A stretch of 64,000 bases of DNA from Rotaria sp. Silwood1 (lineage: Eukaryota > Rotifera > Eurotatoria > Philodinida > Philodinidae). The position numbers and the translations under genes are program-made. Under the pieces are notes generated by a model. The model ran no database searches, was not told where the DNA came from, and worked only from the letters and a program-made list of their open reading frames with translations. Below, in pieces: positions 1 to 12,245 of the stretch. The stretch's first letter is position 1, and each line of letters starts with the position of its first letter. The stretch lies in contig CAJNOP010000711.1 of NCBI GenBank assembly GCA_905250075.1, forward strand, positions 30,251 through 94,250, read 5' to 3'.

Positions 1-284
1 GAACAATAAACCCTTATCCGTAGAATAATAAACCCTTTTCATGAAAGAGTAGAACAATAAACCCTTATCCGTAGAATAATAAACCATTTTCATGAAAGGG
101 TAGAACAATAAACCCTTATCCGTAGAATAATAAACCCTTTCCATAAAAGAGTAGAACAATAAACCCTTAGCCGTAGAATAAGAAACCCTTTTCATGAAAG
201 AGTAGAATAATAAACCCTTTTCATAAAAGAGTAGAACGATAAACCCTTAGCCGTAGTATAATAAACCCTTTTCATGAAAGGGTA
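1..284. repeat. 51-bp tandem satellite
   Basis: Units start at 1, 52, 103, 154 and 234, with a half unit at 205-233. Each 51-bp unit carries two copies of an AATAAACCCTT motif, one next to CCGTAG and one next to TTTCATGAAAG, so on the other strand it reads AAGGGTTTATT twice. Units differ by only a few bases. The array runs off the left edge, so its full length is unknown. The AAACCCT core resembles the plant-type telomere heptamer, but the unit is a long satellite and not a telomere array. Confidence 0.93.
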
Positions 285-457
285 GAACAAAATACCCTTT
301 TTCGGTTGTCATAAACCCTTTTTATTTTTAAATACCCTTTTTCTCAGAAACCCTTTCGCACAAAAACCCTTTAAGGGTTTAGCACACAAGCATAAACCCT
401 TTAAGGGTTTAGGAAGATTTTCCTTAAGTACTAGGGTTTATTATTCTACGAATTTTT
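285..457. repeat. degenerate and inverted satellite remnant
   Basis: Past the regular array, AAACCCTTT-type motifs continue without a fixed period, some as palindromes (CCCTTTAAGGG at two places). At 434-450 the 17-mer GGGTTTATTATTCTACG is the exact reverse complement of bases 19-35 of the satellite unit, so the orientation flips just before the poly-A-like end of the neighbouring retrotransposon. Confidence 0.75.
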
Positions 458-458
458 T

Positions 459-2958
459 TTACAGTGATGTACCACTACCTTTAATTATGCAACTGGCTAT
501 ATATTTAAATACAGGAATGATAGTGGTGTTATAGGAATTCACTTTTTGTCGAAAAGTAAGATCGGAATCCCATAAGCGACGTGCTTTATCATAACACCTG
601 TCGTTCGCACGATCCCATGCTTCAGACTCCTTTAAACCTAGCTTCTGTTCCATGCCCAGATATTTGTAGACTGCTTCACCATCTAGCATCGGGAAGCTTA
701 TACTTCTGTCAGTAGATGTGTCATCATCTACATCTGTCTGTTCACTTCGCATTCGTTTCGGTATAAAGTGTGTTACAGCACATTTTTTAACATTCAATTT
801 CATGTTTATGTCCTCTGAAATTGATGCTACGACTTTGATCTGTTCCATTAGACTTTCAGGTGAGTTTGCATACAGCTTAAGATCATCCATATAGAAAAGA
901 TGAGACAACGAGATTTGCACCTTTTTAAATTTCCCAGAGGCGGTGGTATAGCCACCTTTAACACTATTTATTGCGTGACTGATGGGCGCCATCGCTAGAC
1001 AGAACAACAAGGGACTGAAGCTATCTCCTTGAAGAACTCCGGAACGAATCCTTAGATAATTACTATGTTCTATCTTACCCCTAGGACTTCTCGCTTCATA
1101 TCGTACTCTCCAATTATTCATGACGCTTTTCAAAAACTTTCGTAACAGGTCAGGAACTTGCATTACTTTGAGCAGCCATTTGATATAACTATGTGGCAGA
1201 CTATCGAATGCCTTTGCATAGTCTATCCAAGCTACGCTAATAGGTCTCTGCTTCTGATCCTGTGCGTCTGCTATTAACGTTTGGTCAAGAGTGAGAGCAT
1301 GTGAGCAAGCCCACACACCCCGACGTAATGCTATTTGCTCGTTGTTCAGTATTTCTCGCCCCCTCACATACTGATCTAAATATGCGGCTATAAAACCTGT
1401 TACTAGATTGTAGCAGATGTTCAAACAAGCTATAGGTCTGAAGTTCGCGGGATCAGACCTAGATCCGGATTTATGTATGAGTACTATACGTCCATCGGTT
1501 ATCCACCTCTGCGGTAAGGGTTCGCCAGATAAGATATGATGAAGAGTTAAATCATAAAGTGTTGCATTGGCTGAATCGAAGACTTTCCACCAGTACCCCT
1601 GCAACTTATCTGGACCATGTGCTTTCCATGGTTTTATCTTTTGAACAACCTTCTGCCAAAGTTCAGGGTTCAATCGACCTTTAAGATCAGTCTCTCCCTG
1701 AATATTTGACATCGATTGTTCCCATGCTACTAGCCGTGGACTCTTCGAGTTAAAAGACTTTTTCACCCCTACAATTTCTTTCCAGAACTTTCTGATCTGA
1801 TGGATATCAACTGGTTCTGAATCAGTACACGTGCCTCGGAATAGCATCTTAGCCGGCATCTGACGAACGCGTACACGTTCTTCATCTGCTTTCCTTAATG
1901 CTATTCGCGATTGTAGAAGTTGAAGTCTGCACTTCAATCTTTCTACAAGAGATGTTATTTCAGCCCGTGACTCCACCTTATATTTCTTTTTAAGCATCCT
2001 GATGTTATGAAACTGCTTATTTGTAAGGGCTACTTCCGCACTTCTCACCCGTCTATTTAACTCACTAGTAGCTTTACCGATGACGCGGCGCAAATTCTCA
2101 CATTCACTATATGTGATCTTAAACCATTCTCTTGATCGTTGTTGTTTTTCAAGACATTTTCGGTTTCCTATCTTAGAAACTGTCATCGCACCAGCGTAAA
2201 CTAGATTTGACAACTGATTCCAAGATATTCCACCTACTACCAAATCTAACTCACTTTTTATCAGTCGATTAACTTCGCAGATGATAGGCTTAATATGCTT
2301 GCCGGAGACTCTTAGTGGCGTTTTTCTCAACGTCATCCGACATCCTATCTTTTGTGCCTTTTTATATTCTTTCCTGAAGGTTGATTTAACAACATCATCA
2401 GCCAAATCAGCCGGTACGCACTGATCTGGTTTTACGACTGTAGGGTTTACATCGTTATTATTACTACCGGCGTTGTGGTTAACATCTACAGTAGTGTCAG
2501 ATGGAATAGTAACGACTTTTAAATGCAATTTCGTCTTGTTTTGTATCAAAGACGAATCACTAACACTCACACTGGCGGATTTGGTCTTGATATCCCGCCA
2601 TTTGCTGCTAAGGCCTGCCTTAGTCCTTTTGGGCAGATTCAGATCTATCCAAGCTTTTTCGACGTCATTCCAAGATATCGTACCTGAGGGTGTGACATTG
2701 CTTGGAACTAATCGCTTTAGCTTTTCAATTTCCTCTTCTGACCAAACCGATGCCTTCCCCGATCCAGCGGGTTTGTCACCACTCGGTCCTTTTCCTCCAT
2801 GCGGAGTGCTATTTTCGAACCGACGAGTGGGTGTAGGAGCCACATGAATGCCAGCACTAGGACCTTGATCTTGGCTAGAAGTATCGACAATTACTGCTGG
2901 GGCAACTGCACGACGACTTCTAGTTGCAATAGTTGCCGAGATTCGGCACTCGATCGCT
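459..2958 (-). CDS. R2-like non-LTR retrotransposon ORF (Myb + RT), no endonuclease
   Basis: This is the open frame of a LINE-type retrotransposon. An N-terminal Myb/SANT-like segment (WSEEEIEKL, then W-N-D-V-E-K-AW and a KW-R-D-I-K end) suggests DNA binding. The reverse transcriptase spans roughly the last 400 residues, with GRIVLIHKSGSRSDPANFRPI, the catalytic AWIDYAKAFDS and the active-site box FYMDD (YMDD instead of the commoner FADD). The frame stops just after the thumb-like segment ending IKGSGTSL, so the C-terminal zinc-knuckle and restriction-like endonuclease region of R2-type elements is absent. No ATG opens the frame: it is open from a stop near 2960, and the first candidate start, at 2843, is GTG. 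The stop codon runs straight into A(8) and then satellite. It is either C-terminally truncated by a junction with the satellite or naturally endonuclease-less. Clade assignment is by motif recall only. Confidence 0.85.
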
Positions 2959-3024
2959 CAGCCATTCCGGATAAGGATGCTGCGCGCTTCCCGTCACCGG
3001 GTTTCACTGATTAATAGAATGTAG

Positions 3025-3054
3025 CTGTCTCTAGATGATGTCCTCCAGAGACAG
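3025..3054. other. perfect 8-bp hairpin upstream of the RT ORF
   Basis: CTGTCTCT at 3025-3032 pairs exactly with AGAGACAG at 3047-3054 across a 14-base loop. It lies about 70 bases upstream of the open frame of the retrotransposon, in its presumed 5' UTR. R2-type elements often carry a structured (HDV-like ribozyme) 5' end, but I cannot fold a ribozyme here and claim only the stem. Confidence 0.6.
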
Positions 3055-3125
3055 TGGTTTTTTCATGATTAACCTACATGACGATCTGGCTATCTTCTTA
3101 TAAGTCTCTGAAAAATCAAAGCTAT

Positions 3126-3165
3126 GGTGTGGATGTGAGATGAAAAGAAGACTCACATCCACACC
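3126..3165. repeat. TGTGGG-like fold-back, perfect 14-bp arms
   Basis: GGTGTGGATGTGAG at 3126-3139 is repeated as its exact reverse complement at 3152-3165, with a 12-base purine-rich loop. It is the cleanest member of a family of GTGGGT-like hairpins seen across the window. Confidence 0.9.
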
Positions 3166-3169
3166 CTGC

Positions 3170-4086
3170 GTCGTTAAGATTCCGTTAATAATTTAACGTT
3201 ATGGGCTGTCATAATTGGTTCATCAAAAACGTGCAAAAAGAGTTAATAAAGTAGTTTAATATCTTTTGCAGATAGAGAATTACCCATTTTTTGTCAATAA
3301 CCCATAATTTATATTCAAGTAGTTATTGCTCAACAGGAAAAAATATCATTTCAATTTTCCGTTGGCTTATGATGCATCATAGCTATCGAATTCAAAAAGA
3401 TAATCAAGCAAGTAAAATTCTTAAATAAAATTTCGGCCTTTTTATTTGTATTACAGATTTCACAATTCTTGAATATCGAGTTAAAACTCAAAAACTTTTT
3501 TCATAAGCAAGGGTGGTTTGGCTGTGGTTGTGTGCTTTAGTTCGGTTAGATGCATACCCACACTCTACATTCACACTCGCCACGTGACGAAACAACAGAA
3601 TGACAAACTTAAGGAGGTGGGCATAAGGTGAATGTCTTTGAGTGATTCAAAACGACTACTTCAAATGACAATATTACACTTACACAATAGTTCATCAATT
3701 CGTCCATATTTCTCTATCATAACGATACTTTACCAGAACCAATTGTTCAGACACTGAATCTGGTCTTGGTCTCATCAATTTGTTTAGTATATATCTCGTT
3801 CTGCTTATCTTGACCTAAAAATCACCATTGTCTCCATGTTTATTCTTTCGATATTTCTTTTTTGAAGGTTGTGTGTGCCTCTCATGTATTATCATTTTAT
3901 CGCTTTTCTGAACTTATTTACGTCGAATCAAGCAATTTTCAAGACCTTTATTTTTTTTAAAATAATATCTTATAGCAAATTTCTAGGTGAAGAAAGATGC
4001 GATAAAATTTGGATTGATATTCGAGCAAACTGCATATGTCTATTTATATCGAGGGAAAGCAGGTAACATTGAGGAAATCAAAATTA
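3170..4086. other. intergenic, no gene seen
   Basis: AT-rich DNA between the retrotransposon and the synthetase gene. A second, shorter run of CATACCCACACTCTACATTCACACTC type lies near 3550-3580, with no clear opposite arm. No coding evidence. Confidence 0.6.
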
Positions 4087-5962
4087 TTACTTCCAAACGA
4101 TGCAACAAGCAGTGACCGGACTTTTGGCATTGGTAATGAGTTTTTGATCTTCATAGACACAGAAACCAGTAAAATGGCCATGGAGAATCCAACTGCCAAA
4201 AATGCAATAATAACCATTGAAATATGTCAAATGAAAAAGTTCTTGATAAATACAATTTCGATTTCTATAATTACCCATTGTCTCATCGATCACAGTTTCG
4301 TCATCATTATTGTACAATGTGATATTTTGACCACAACAACCGACAATTGGTTTTTTTCACATAGCCACTACGTTTCAATGTATCTGTCACTGTCCATTCA
4401 CTACGTAGAAGATACGGATGATTTGGATACATTGACCAAAGGATTGGTAAAAGTGCTTTATTACTGGTAATGACTTTCCAAAGAGGCTCAATAACTTGAA
4501 TCTGGTCATTCAGAAAAATATCACTAAGATGAGGATGCTCACCATTAGTCGGTATCCAATGAGTATTATTGCCAACATCGAGACCACGTTCCTTTTGTGT
4601 ATTGAAATAGTCGTTGAAAATGGTATCCCACATCCACAATTTCCAAACCGTTGTCACTAGTCGACCATCGCTATCTTCAATTTTACCATCTTTCCAATAC
4701 AAATCATCGGTCATTCTGCATAGTTTCGTGTCAATCCCAGCTTCATTCATGACTTGCTGCATGTAGAGACCGGTAAGCATTTCTTCTGGATCATTATTGA
4801 TTAACAGATGTACACGTGATTTAATATTCATATGTTTCCAATTATACACAAGTGCTCGATGCATTTGAAAGCCGGGCAAGAATGTCGATTCGAGTTGGAC
4901 GGCTTCTGCCCATTTTTGTTGAATAACGGAACATTCAAAGAGAGCAGAAGTACTGTCGGCATTGTAGTCGAATACTTTCAATTGTTCACCATTGAATGCC
5001 AGATCTAATCGACCACTCATCTCCAAATGTCGATGGTTCGCCCACGAATAACGAATACGTGACCAGAAAACTTGTGGTATACCACAATGTGCCATTAATT
5101 CATCATCATTCATAACACGTTGGGTCGCTTCTATGAACATTCGATGGATTTCATTCGACGCCGTACCAATGTGAAAAAGTAAATAATTATCAATTTTATA
5201 GTAAGGCAAGTAATCAGTATCTGTTCTAGCGATATTCTCACCATGTATATCTATAAAGTACTTTTCTGCTGGGCAATTCTTGTCTAACCAACTGTCTTTC
5301 GACTCGAAAGTCTTATTCGGAATCATACAACGTTCTAATGTACCCGCTGGCCTTTGGTGTTGATATTGTTTGAGAATGACATCTAAATTCGATTCATTCA
5401 AGGGTTCTAATTGATGATTATCTTCGATTTCCATCCATCCAGTAATAATACCTTCATCATCTTCAATATAGTAGAGATCGTTCTTTTGTATCAATCGAAG
5501 TTCACGAGCATAATCACCTGGCCAATACTTCGAATCTATGTTTTGCTCGGCAATACGAACAAAATCAAGAACCACGTCACAGATGATAGCAATGTGTCCG
5601 AACGGCTGGTCCTCTGCACGTGAGAAAATCAGTATCGAATCAACTTGTGGTTTGTGTGGTGAACCGTTTGGATAGGCTTTCAATGGAAAATGTTTGCCGT
5701 CCGTTACTCGTTCGATACTCTTCACATTCGTGAAAATGTCAGCGGCATGGCGCACATTTTGAAAGATACATTGTTTACGCATACAAAGCCATCGACGGGC
5801 GTATTCGACACATTGCCATTTGATTCCCATATAAATCCCATGTAAATAGTGTTCTTCGACTGAAAAGAAATCCTCGTCACCATTCGAATAGGCTGGCACG
5901 TTGATCGATGCGACACCTTGAATTTGATTGTAAGGTACAGTTCCATTTTTAATAGATGCCAT
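4087..5962 (-). CDS. bifunctional glutathionylspermidine amidase/synthetase (frameshifted)
   Basis: The enzyme joins glutathione to spermidine with ATP (C-terminal ATP-grasp-like synthetase) and hydrolyses the product (N-terminal CHAP amidase); it is known from bacteria and kinetoplastids. Counting from the ATG at 5962, the amidase nucleophile is C51 in KWQCVEYARR, the His is H123 in GHIAII and the acid is E139 in RIAEQN, matching the E. coli layout (C59, H131, E147). The synthetase shows GRLDLAFN, VFDYNADS and EPLWKVITSNKALLPILW. Without the frame change the product would be about 624 residues, near the 619 of E. coli. The frame is broken once, at a run of seven T (4351-4357; A on the coding strand): homology switches frame exactly there, between SGYVKK and the C-terminal YNNDDETVIDE. 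This is a real lesion or a homopolymer miscall. No intron is needed. A possible 3' splice site just upstream of the ATG leaves room for a 5' exon. Bacterial origin by horizontal transfer is an inference. Confidence 0.93.
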
Positions 5963-7287
5963 CGGCGACCCTATCAAATCAAATACTATTAAAAAATATT
6001 CTCATGTTTCACAAGTTTCAAAATAGAATTTAAGGAAACGTATTATAACGACTCACAAGAAAATTATTGTAAAGATACTCTTAGATTTCATGCATCATTT
6101 CAGAGACACAGCATATGATTTTGCATGTCTTATTTGGCAAAGAAACTCAATGAAGGTCGCAGATTATCCTTGACAGTAAGATTATAAAACAATCGATCTT
6201 CAAAACCTGAAGTCGATAAAGTATTCAAACCTGAGTTTTCAAATTTGATAACATATTTTTAACAAACGACAAGTTACAGTTTGCTTTCAAGTGCTATTTC
6301 TCCTTCTCGTCTTTTACTCACCCTGAATATTGATGTTTTAATTTAACGATTGTGAATTATACCAGCAAGCATGAGTGTATGCATGTGCACTTATAAGCAC
6401 AACTTGATGTTGGCAAGAGAAAGCATTGTAATAGTGACAGTGTGGAATGTGGCTAAAAACATGTTCTGTGCGCACATTGCTGCTGTCGTTGAAAGCTGCT
6501 CTGGAGAAACAAGGTATTTCTTACTCGTGTCTAGCGAACGGCAACGATGTTGCCATATTAAAAAAAACATGCTGCCACGTACGCAAAAGAAAAAATGACT
6601 GGCGTTGTTCTGATGATGAGTCATTCGATAATTATATGTTTTCATACTGAATTAAGTAATCTGAATCGAGTTGCTACGTACAGGAACGCCAATCAGATTG
6701 CGTAATTCATTATTAAAATGCATAATGGAGAGCAAGTGTAAGACAACGATGTAAAAAGCAAAAAAATCATCAGCAGAAGTAAAATATCTCTTATTCATAA
6801 GAAATAACCTAATGTGAACGTGCACATAGTTTGACGACTGGTTCTTAGGGAGAGGAGACATAGATTTGAAAATGAAAATGATCGACTTCAATATTCTCTC
6901 TTCATAGCCATTCACATTCGTTATCAGTATCGGTCCACTATCACATAGGAGTCTCTTTCCTTCTTTTGTTTTTTATTTTTTTGCTCTTCTTTCTCATCTT
7001 GTTGAGTTCCTAATCGATGAAAATTGACATATCAATGTTTGATAGATAATGCCACCGAAGGTAACCACTTTTTCGAATGAAATTAAAACTTTAGTCCATT
7101 CAAGATTTATCCGTTGTGAACTTGTCGTTTTTTTCTACGACGAAAACAAGCTATGAGCTTTATCGAATATCTCATCCACTTACCAATGGGTAATTACATT
7201 CACAGGTTTTTTCAGAGGATGGACTTCGCTCTGTGACAACGCGTATCGAAAGACGCAGCAAAATATATGGTTCTTTAGATGTGAAAA

Positions 7288-7327
7288 AGTGTGGATGTGG
7301 GTCATCTTGTCACCTGCATTCCACACT
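7288..7327. repeat. TGTGGG-like fold-back
   Basis: AGTGTGGA at 7288-7295 is inverted exactly as TCCACACT at 7320-7327. The left arm continues as TGTGGGT and the right as CACACCAACACTG, which pair imperfectly. Confidence 0.75.
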
Positions 7328-10300
7328 CACACCAACACTGTTGTTGTGCAACAAGAGACGAAAATTTGTCCACATTAGTTGGACGGTGCCTGTGTTGGAC
7401 TGTTGAGGAATGAATGCAAGCGTAAACCACGCCCACATTCACCCATTCTTATCGATAGATATTCTAGATGCAATCGAATAGTTTTTGTATCTCTCCTGTT
7501 AAGCTCTCCATTTCTTTCAGACAAGTTGATATTTTCAAGAAAACTCGATTTCGAGATTTACATATAATGTGAGAGTTCTTGTAATACGCTTTAAACTGAC
7601 TAGGATCTGTGTATGAGTATTCACTCATGTCTTGACTTACACTCAAACATCTACACACTGCTAATTTCTTAGGCAGAAGTTATTAAGGGTTTTTAAAATA
7701 AATTAACAATGATATTGCCTTATCAGAAAAATAAATAACAATATAAATATTATGATAAAAATATTAGAATAAAAGAAAAATGCATATTATTTTTTGAGTT
7801 CGGCTTATCCTATGTGACGTGACGGTGTGACTTAAGGTGTCATGAGACTAAATCTGTTAATCGAGCAGTTTGCTCATGAATGACTTCGATTAGATTATGT
7901 GTTTCTTCTCACAAAAGATTTTCAAGTTTGTCAAAGTTTCTTTTAATGATCGTATATTTTCGTGTGCATGTTCAAATATATATATATTTTTTTTTTATCT
8001 CTGCACCATTCTATTTAACTTCTTTAGTTATTTGCATGGAAAAGTTCATTCAATCATTATTCTTTGTTTGATAGTGTCATTTTTGTTCTTCAGTCAAAGC
8101 TGTAACTGATTCTTTTTTTAACGTCTTTTCATTTCTATTTATGCACTGTTTGACATATCATTTCGGCAACTTATTTCAATTTTTTTGAATAGTAAATTAG
8201 CATTTAAAATAGCTGCTAGATAGGAAATATAAAAGAATGCCTAATTACGAGTACATTTTCCGTCGTTCAGCTTGTTATTTCGAGTAAGATATCATTAACA
8301 AATCTATATATTTATACATTTAAAAAAGAATCTGTGGCTATGTGTTTTTGCATTGATTCATAGAAAAAATGCAACACAAAGCGCAAAGGAGATGAAGATC
8401 AAGTCAAGTAGTATAAACTCGCTGACGAATATAGGCATGATTTTTCATGATTTAATAGACATCAAACGATGTTATCTTTATTTAACTAATATTAATCAAA
8501 TCAATGAATAGTTTTGATTTCTTTTACGAAAGAAAATATTTAATTTCGAATATGTGTTAATATTCATCTAAATAAATGAAAATTCTAACATTTTTAAAAA
8601 ATAACATGAATAGTAGTATCTTTTGCACGTTGTCGATACCAAAATAAAAAAATGCAAACTTATACGAAACACTTCTATTCAAATACTATCTGTTAAAAAT
8701 GCAAGAATCTTCGTTTATGTAAGTAAATATTTTTCTACCGTAAAAAAAATAAAAACTATTCATTGATTCGATTAAATATTGGCAATTATTGATTACAGAC
8801 TTTTTTATTCTAGCAAACTTATTTTTTCTTATTTTTCTTTTAATACTTTTGTCGATTGTTCATAGATAATGTGTATGTCTTATATTTAAATAACTCTGAA
8901 TACCTATACTTTAGAATATAAATTTTATGATAAATAATGATCTATAATATTGACGATGAATAATGGAAGATAAAGAATCTAACGTGATATCTAATAAGAG
9001 TTTAGTTTTTAGAAGTGAACCGATGAATTAGTACGAAAACGAATAATTCTCGGCAAGCAAAAGTTACAGATAAGACATATTGATACCTCTATGCATTTTC
9101 TCAAATAAAAAAAAATGAAAACTCTACATTACTCAAGTACTTCTAAGATCTACTCATTGTTTTGCAGTCATCTGCTCGAAATAAATTAAGAAAATTATTT
9201 TAAAATGTAATTATACGACGAACCTTTTACTTCCCACAATCTTATCTTTCTCTTTGGAATACCTCGATATGAATAATGTATGTGCGCTTTACCTTTCATA
9301 CAGTCACAAAACTCTTGACAACCATGTGAACTTTTCAAAACATTTTCATCAAATAATTGATTCAATATATTACTTAAATGTATACTTCCTTTCTTTTCTT
9401 CTCGTCTCTTCTTTTCTCTAATATAACTAAAAATAGTTCTTACCTATATGATCACTGACTAACACATCACATTGATTGATTTCTATTAGATACTTTTTTT
9501 TTATGAAAAAAAAAATTATTTTATATAAATATAAGTACAGCTAACTTCTTTTTTCTTTAAAATAAATTATCAAATAATAAAGGAAACAACCACAGTTTTT
9601 TAAAAAGAAAAAAAGAAATATTACCACTTTTTTGTGTTTATAGCAGTTTTTACTAAAAAAATCATGATTTTAAATATTTATCATGATTCTTCACATAGTA
9701 GATACTGATTTATAAAAACGTTTAAACGCTCATGTTATATAGTAAACTGTTTGAAAGGTGAGTGAAGCGTAAAAACGAAAAAGAAAGTGCAATGTAACTG
9801 TTAAAATGGTATTTTGGTGTATACGTCTATGAGAGTATTTATACATGCATGTAGAAAGAAGAGAGAAGAACAGAAAGAGAAAATTGACGATGCAGAGAGC
9901 AATCACTCCTATCGATAAGTGTATGATCGGTGAATTCGTCACAAGCATATTTTATGAATGTTGAGCTCATTTTAATTTTTCTTCTGTATTTTCGTATAGA
10001 GAAAGTTGTGTAGACATAGCAGATACATAGATTAAAGAGTAAAACCTATGTGGCCATTCGAAACTCATTGTACTCAATTGAAATTCTTATTAAGAGGTTA
10101 CCTAATCAATAAAATAATAAAAGTCTTGCCTAGGAATTGCATGACGGATATGGTTTTTATTTTCTTTTAGTAATAGTTTCGATTGATAGTAGTAAGTTTT
10201 GAAGGCCAAGTTAGATATTAGAAATACATATTATTCTATGTTTATTCAACTTTAAATATTCGAAAAATATAAAAAGAACTATTCTAAATTACTTGAAATT

Positions 10301-11366
10301 AACGAAACGAATTATATATCTATTTCTTTACAGAGCTTACAGTACTCATGTAAGTGACCTTCTTTAGGTTACGTTACATGACGCTAAATGTTCAATTTTT
10401 TTAATGTATTGTATCTATAGAGAGAATATCATACTCCTTCGATGTGGATTACTCTAAATGAATACAATTTTATCATCATGTTGTTACAAATGAGTTTAAT
10501 TCTGATTTCTAAGAACTTAAATTAAATTCAAGAGTCACAATAATGATATTGATTCTTATAAATCAAAATAAAACTAATAATTCGTCTGCTAGAATATGAT
10601 GAAAAGATTGAATTATTATAAAAATTCATCTAAATAATATCTTGAGTAACTAAGCTCTATGTAATATGATTATTTTCTGAAGAAATAAACTCAATTTAAT
10701 AACAGAAGGCGTAAAAATAAACTTAGGAAAACATAAAAGTCTGCAGTTTTGATGATCTTATTTTTCTTGAAACATCAATGTTTTTTTTTGTTTGCTTGAC
10801 TGAATTTTACAGTATCAGACAAATAGATGTCTGAATTTCTCTTTCAATGACTCAAAAACATAGACTACTATCTATTACCTTATTAAACTCAAATACACTG
10901 TTTGTTAGTTCTGGAGTAGATATTAGCTGTTATTGATTTCACCGTCAAAGTATACAATGGTACATACTGGTAGATAGATGTTTTTTGTTAATAAAATATT
11001 GATTATTTCAACTGCTTGTTTACTTTTTCAAAGAATATTTGGCAATCATCATGTACTAGGATGTTCATAGATAACGAACTCATGCTTATTTTTAAGAAAT
11101 GCAAGATTCATCTTTCGAGTTTTTACATCAAAATATATTTTTTAAATTAAAATTATTTTAATAACTTATTTTTACTAATTTATTTGTGTTTAGGTACTTC
11201 ATACGAAATATTTACAATTGTTTTTTAGTGTTAATTTAAATACAAAAATAAATGTGGAAACATCGAATTTAAATCCGAGTGTTACGTGTACTTCAAAAAG
11301 TGAACTGGGCAGATGAGTCATCCTAGCACGTGTATGCCTCAAAATTATCCTAGCGAGCTCCTTCTA

Positions 11367-11547
11367 TTAAAACTTGATTTGTATCGGTTACTGCTCAACC
11401 AATAGGGTTTCGAAGCAAATATAACTCAGATGTAAACTCTTTGTCGTGCATTACTCTCAGAAAGTCGTTTTTCCTAAAACTTGGTTTCTATTGGTTACTA
11501 TTCAATCAATAGGATTTCGAGACAAATGGAGCTCAGATTCGAGTTCT
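11367..11547. repeat. two-copy repeat, about 107-bp period
   Basis: Segments 11367-11440 and 11474-11547 align over about 74 bases around AAAACTTGRTTT, GGTTACT and CAATAGG.TTTCGA. The second copy ends with CTCAGATTCGAGTTCTCC, close to the CAGATTCGAATTCCCC core of repeats at 37.5 and 62.6 kb. Confidence 0.7.
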
Positions 11548-12245
11548 CCGCTCTAGAAAACCACGAACTATCATCTCTGTGATCGGAAGATGGAGCTTTG
11601 CTTTTCGATCAATTGGAACATGGACAAAAACAGAACCAATTTCCGTTTAAGTATCTTTGCAATAGGTGACTTAGCCTTCTTGTTTCTTAATGTTTTATAT
11701 ACCATTTTATAGCTCGTGAAATTCTCTATCAAATGGTATATAATGGTTTGGGGTTTTGTTTGATTATGAGAGGAAAAGTTTTTTACGAAAAGCGGGATAG
11801 GTCAATGTTCGCATAGAAAAGCATAGGGAATAATGACTCTTTTTCCGATAACTCAGCAATGGCTCGACGAATCATTCTCATCTTTGAATTCGACCGAGAT
11901 ATTGATGAGACGAAACTCTGTAGAAAATTTCATCGCGATCGGACTCTCCTTTCGAAAGTTATCGTGTAAACAGCCGGACACACTAACCGATTCTATTGTG
12001 TACACAAAAACCTTTGAAGAACATTGAAAAACTATCAACTTCTCTCTATCACAAGATAAAGAATTTCGCGGAAAAAAATGTTGAAACCTTCTTTTAGCCT
12101 ATAGAGCATTAAAAGGTTTTGCATTTAAAGTTAGAAATAAGTTTCATTTTACAATGTTTAAAAATACTTGACCTACACAAAAACAATCGTGTCTCATCGA
12201 TGATAATTCGCTTTCAGTCTGAATATATCTAAATTATTCTTATAG

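Larger units (their letters stand above)
5978..12240. other. 6-kb AT-rich intergenic region
   Basis: I see no frame with family-like composition here. Open stretches are short, AT-driven and overlap on both strands. It holds one TGTGGG-like fold-back (7288-7327) and a two-copy 107-bp repeat (11367-11547). A 64-codon frame at 11833-12027 (+) has balanced composition, but I recognise nothing in it. Confidence 0.6.

Noticed and set aside
2473-3014. Open frames on the plus strand opposite the retrotransposon
   Set aside because: Antisense to the Myb/RT frame; composition is explained by the true coding strand.
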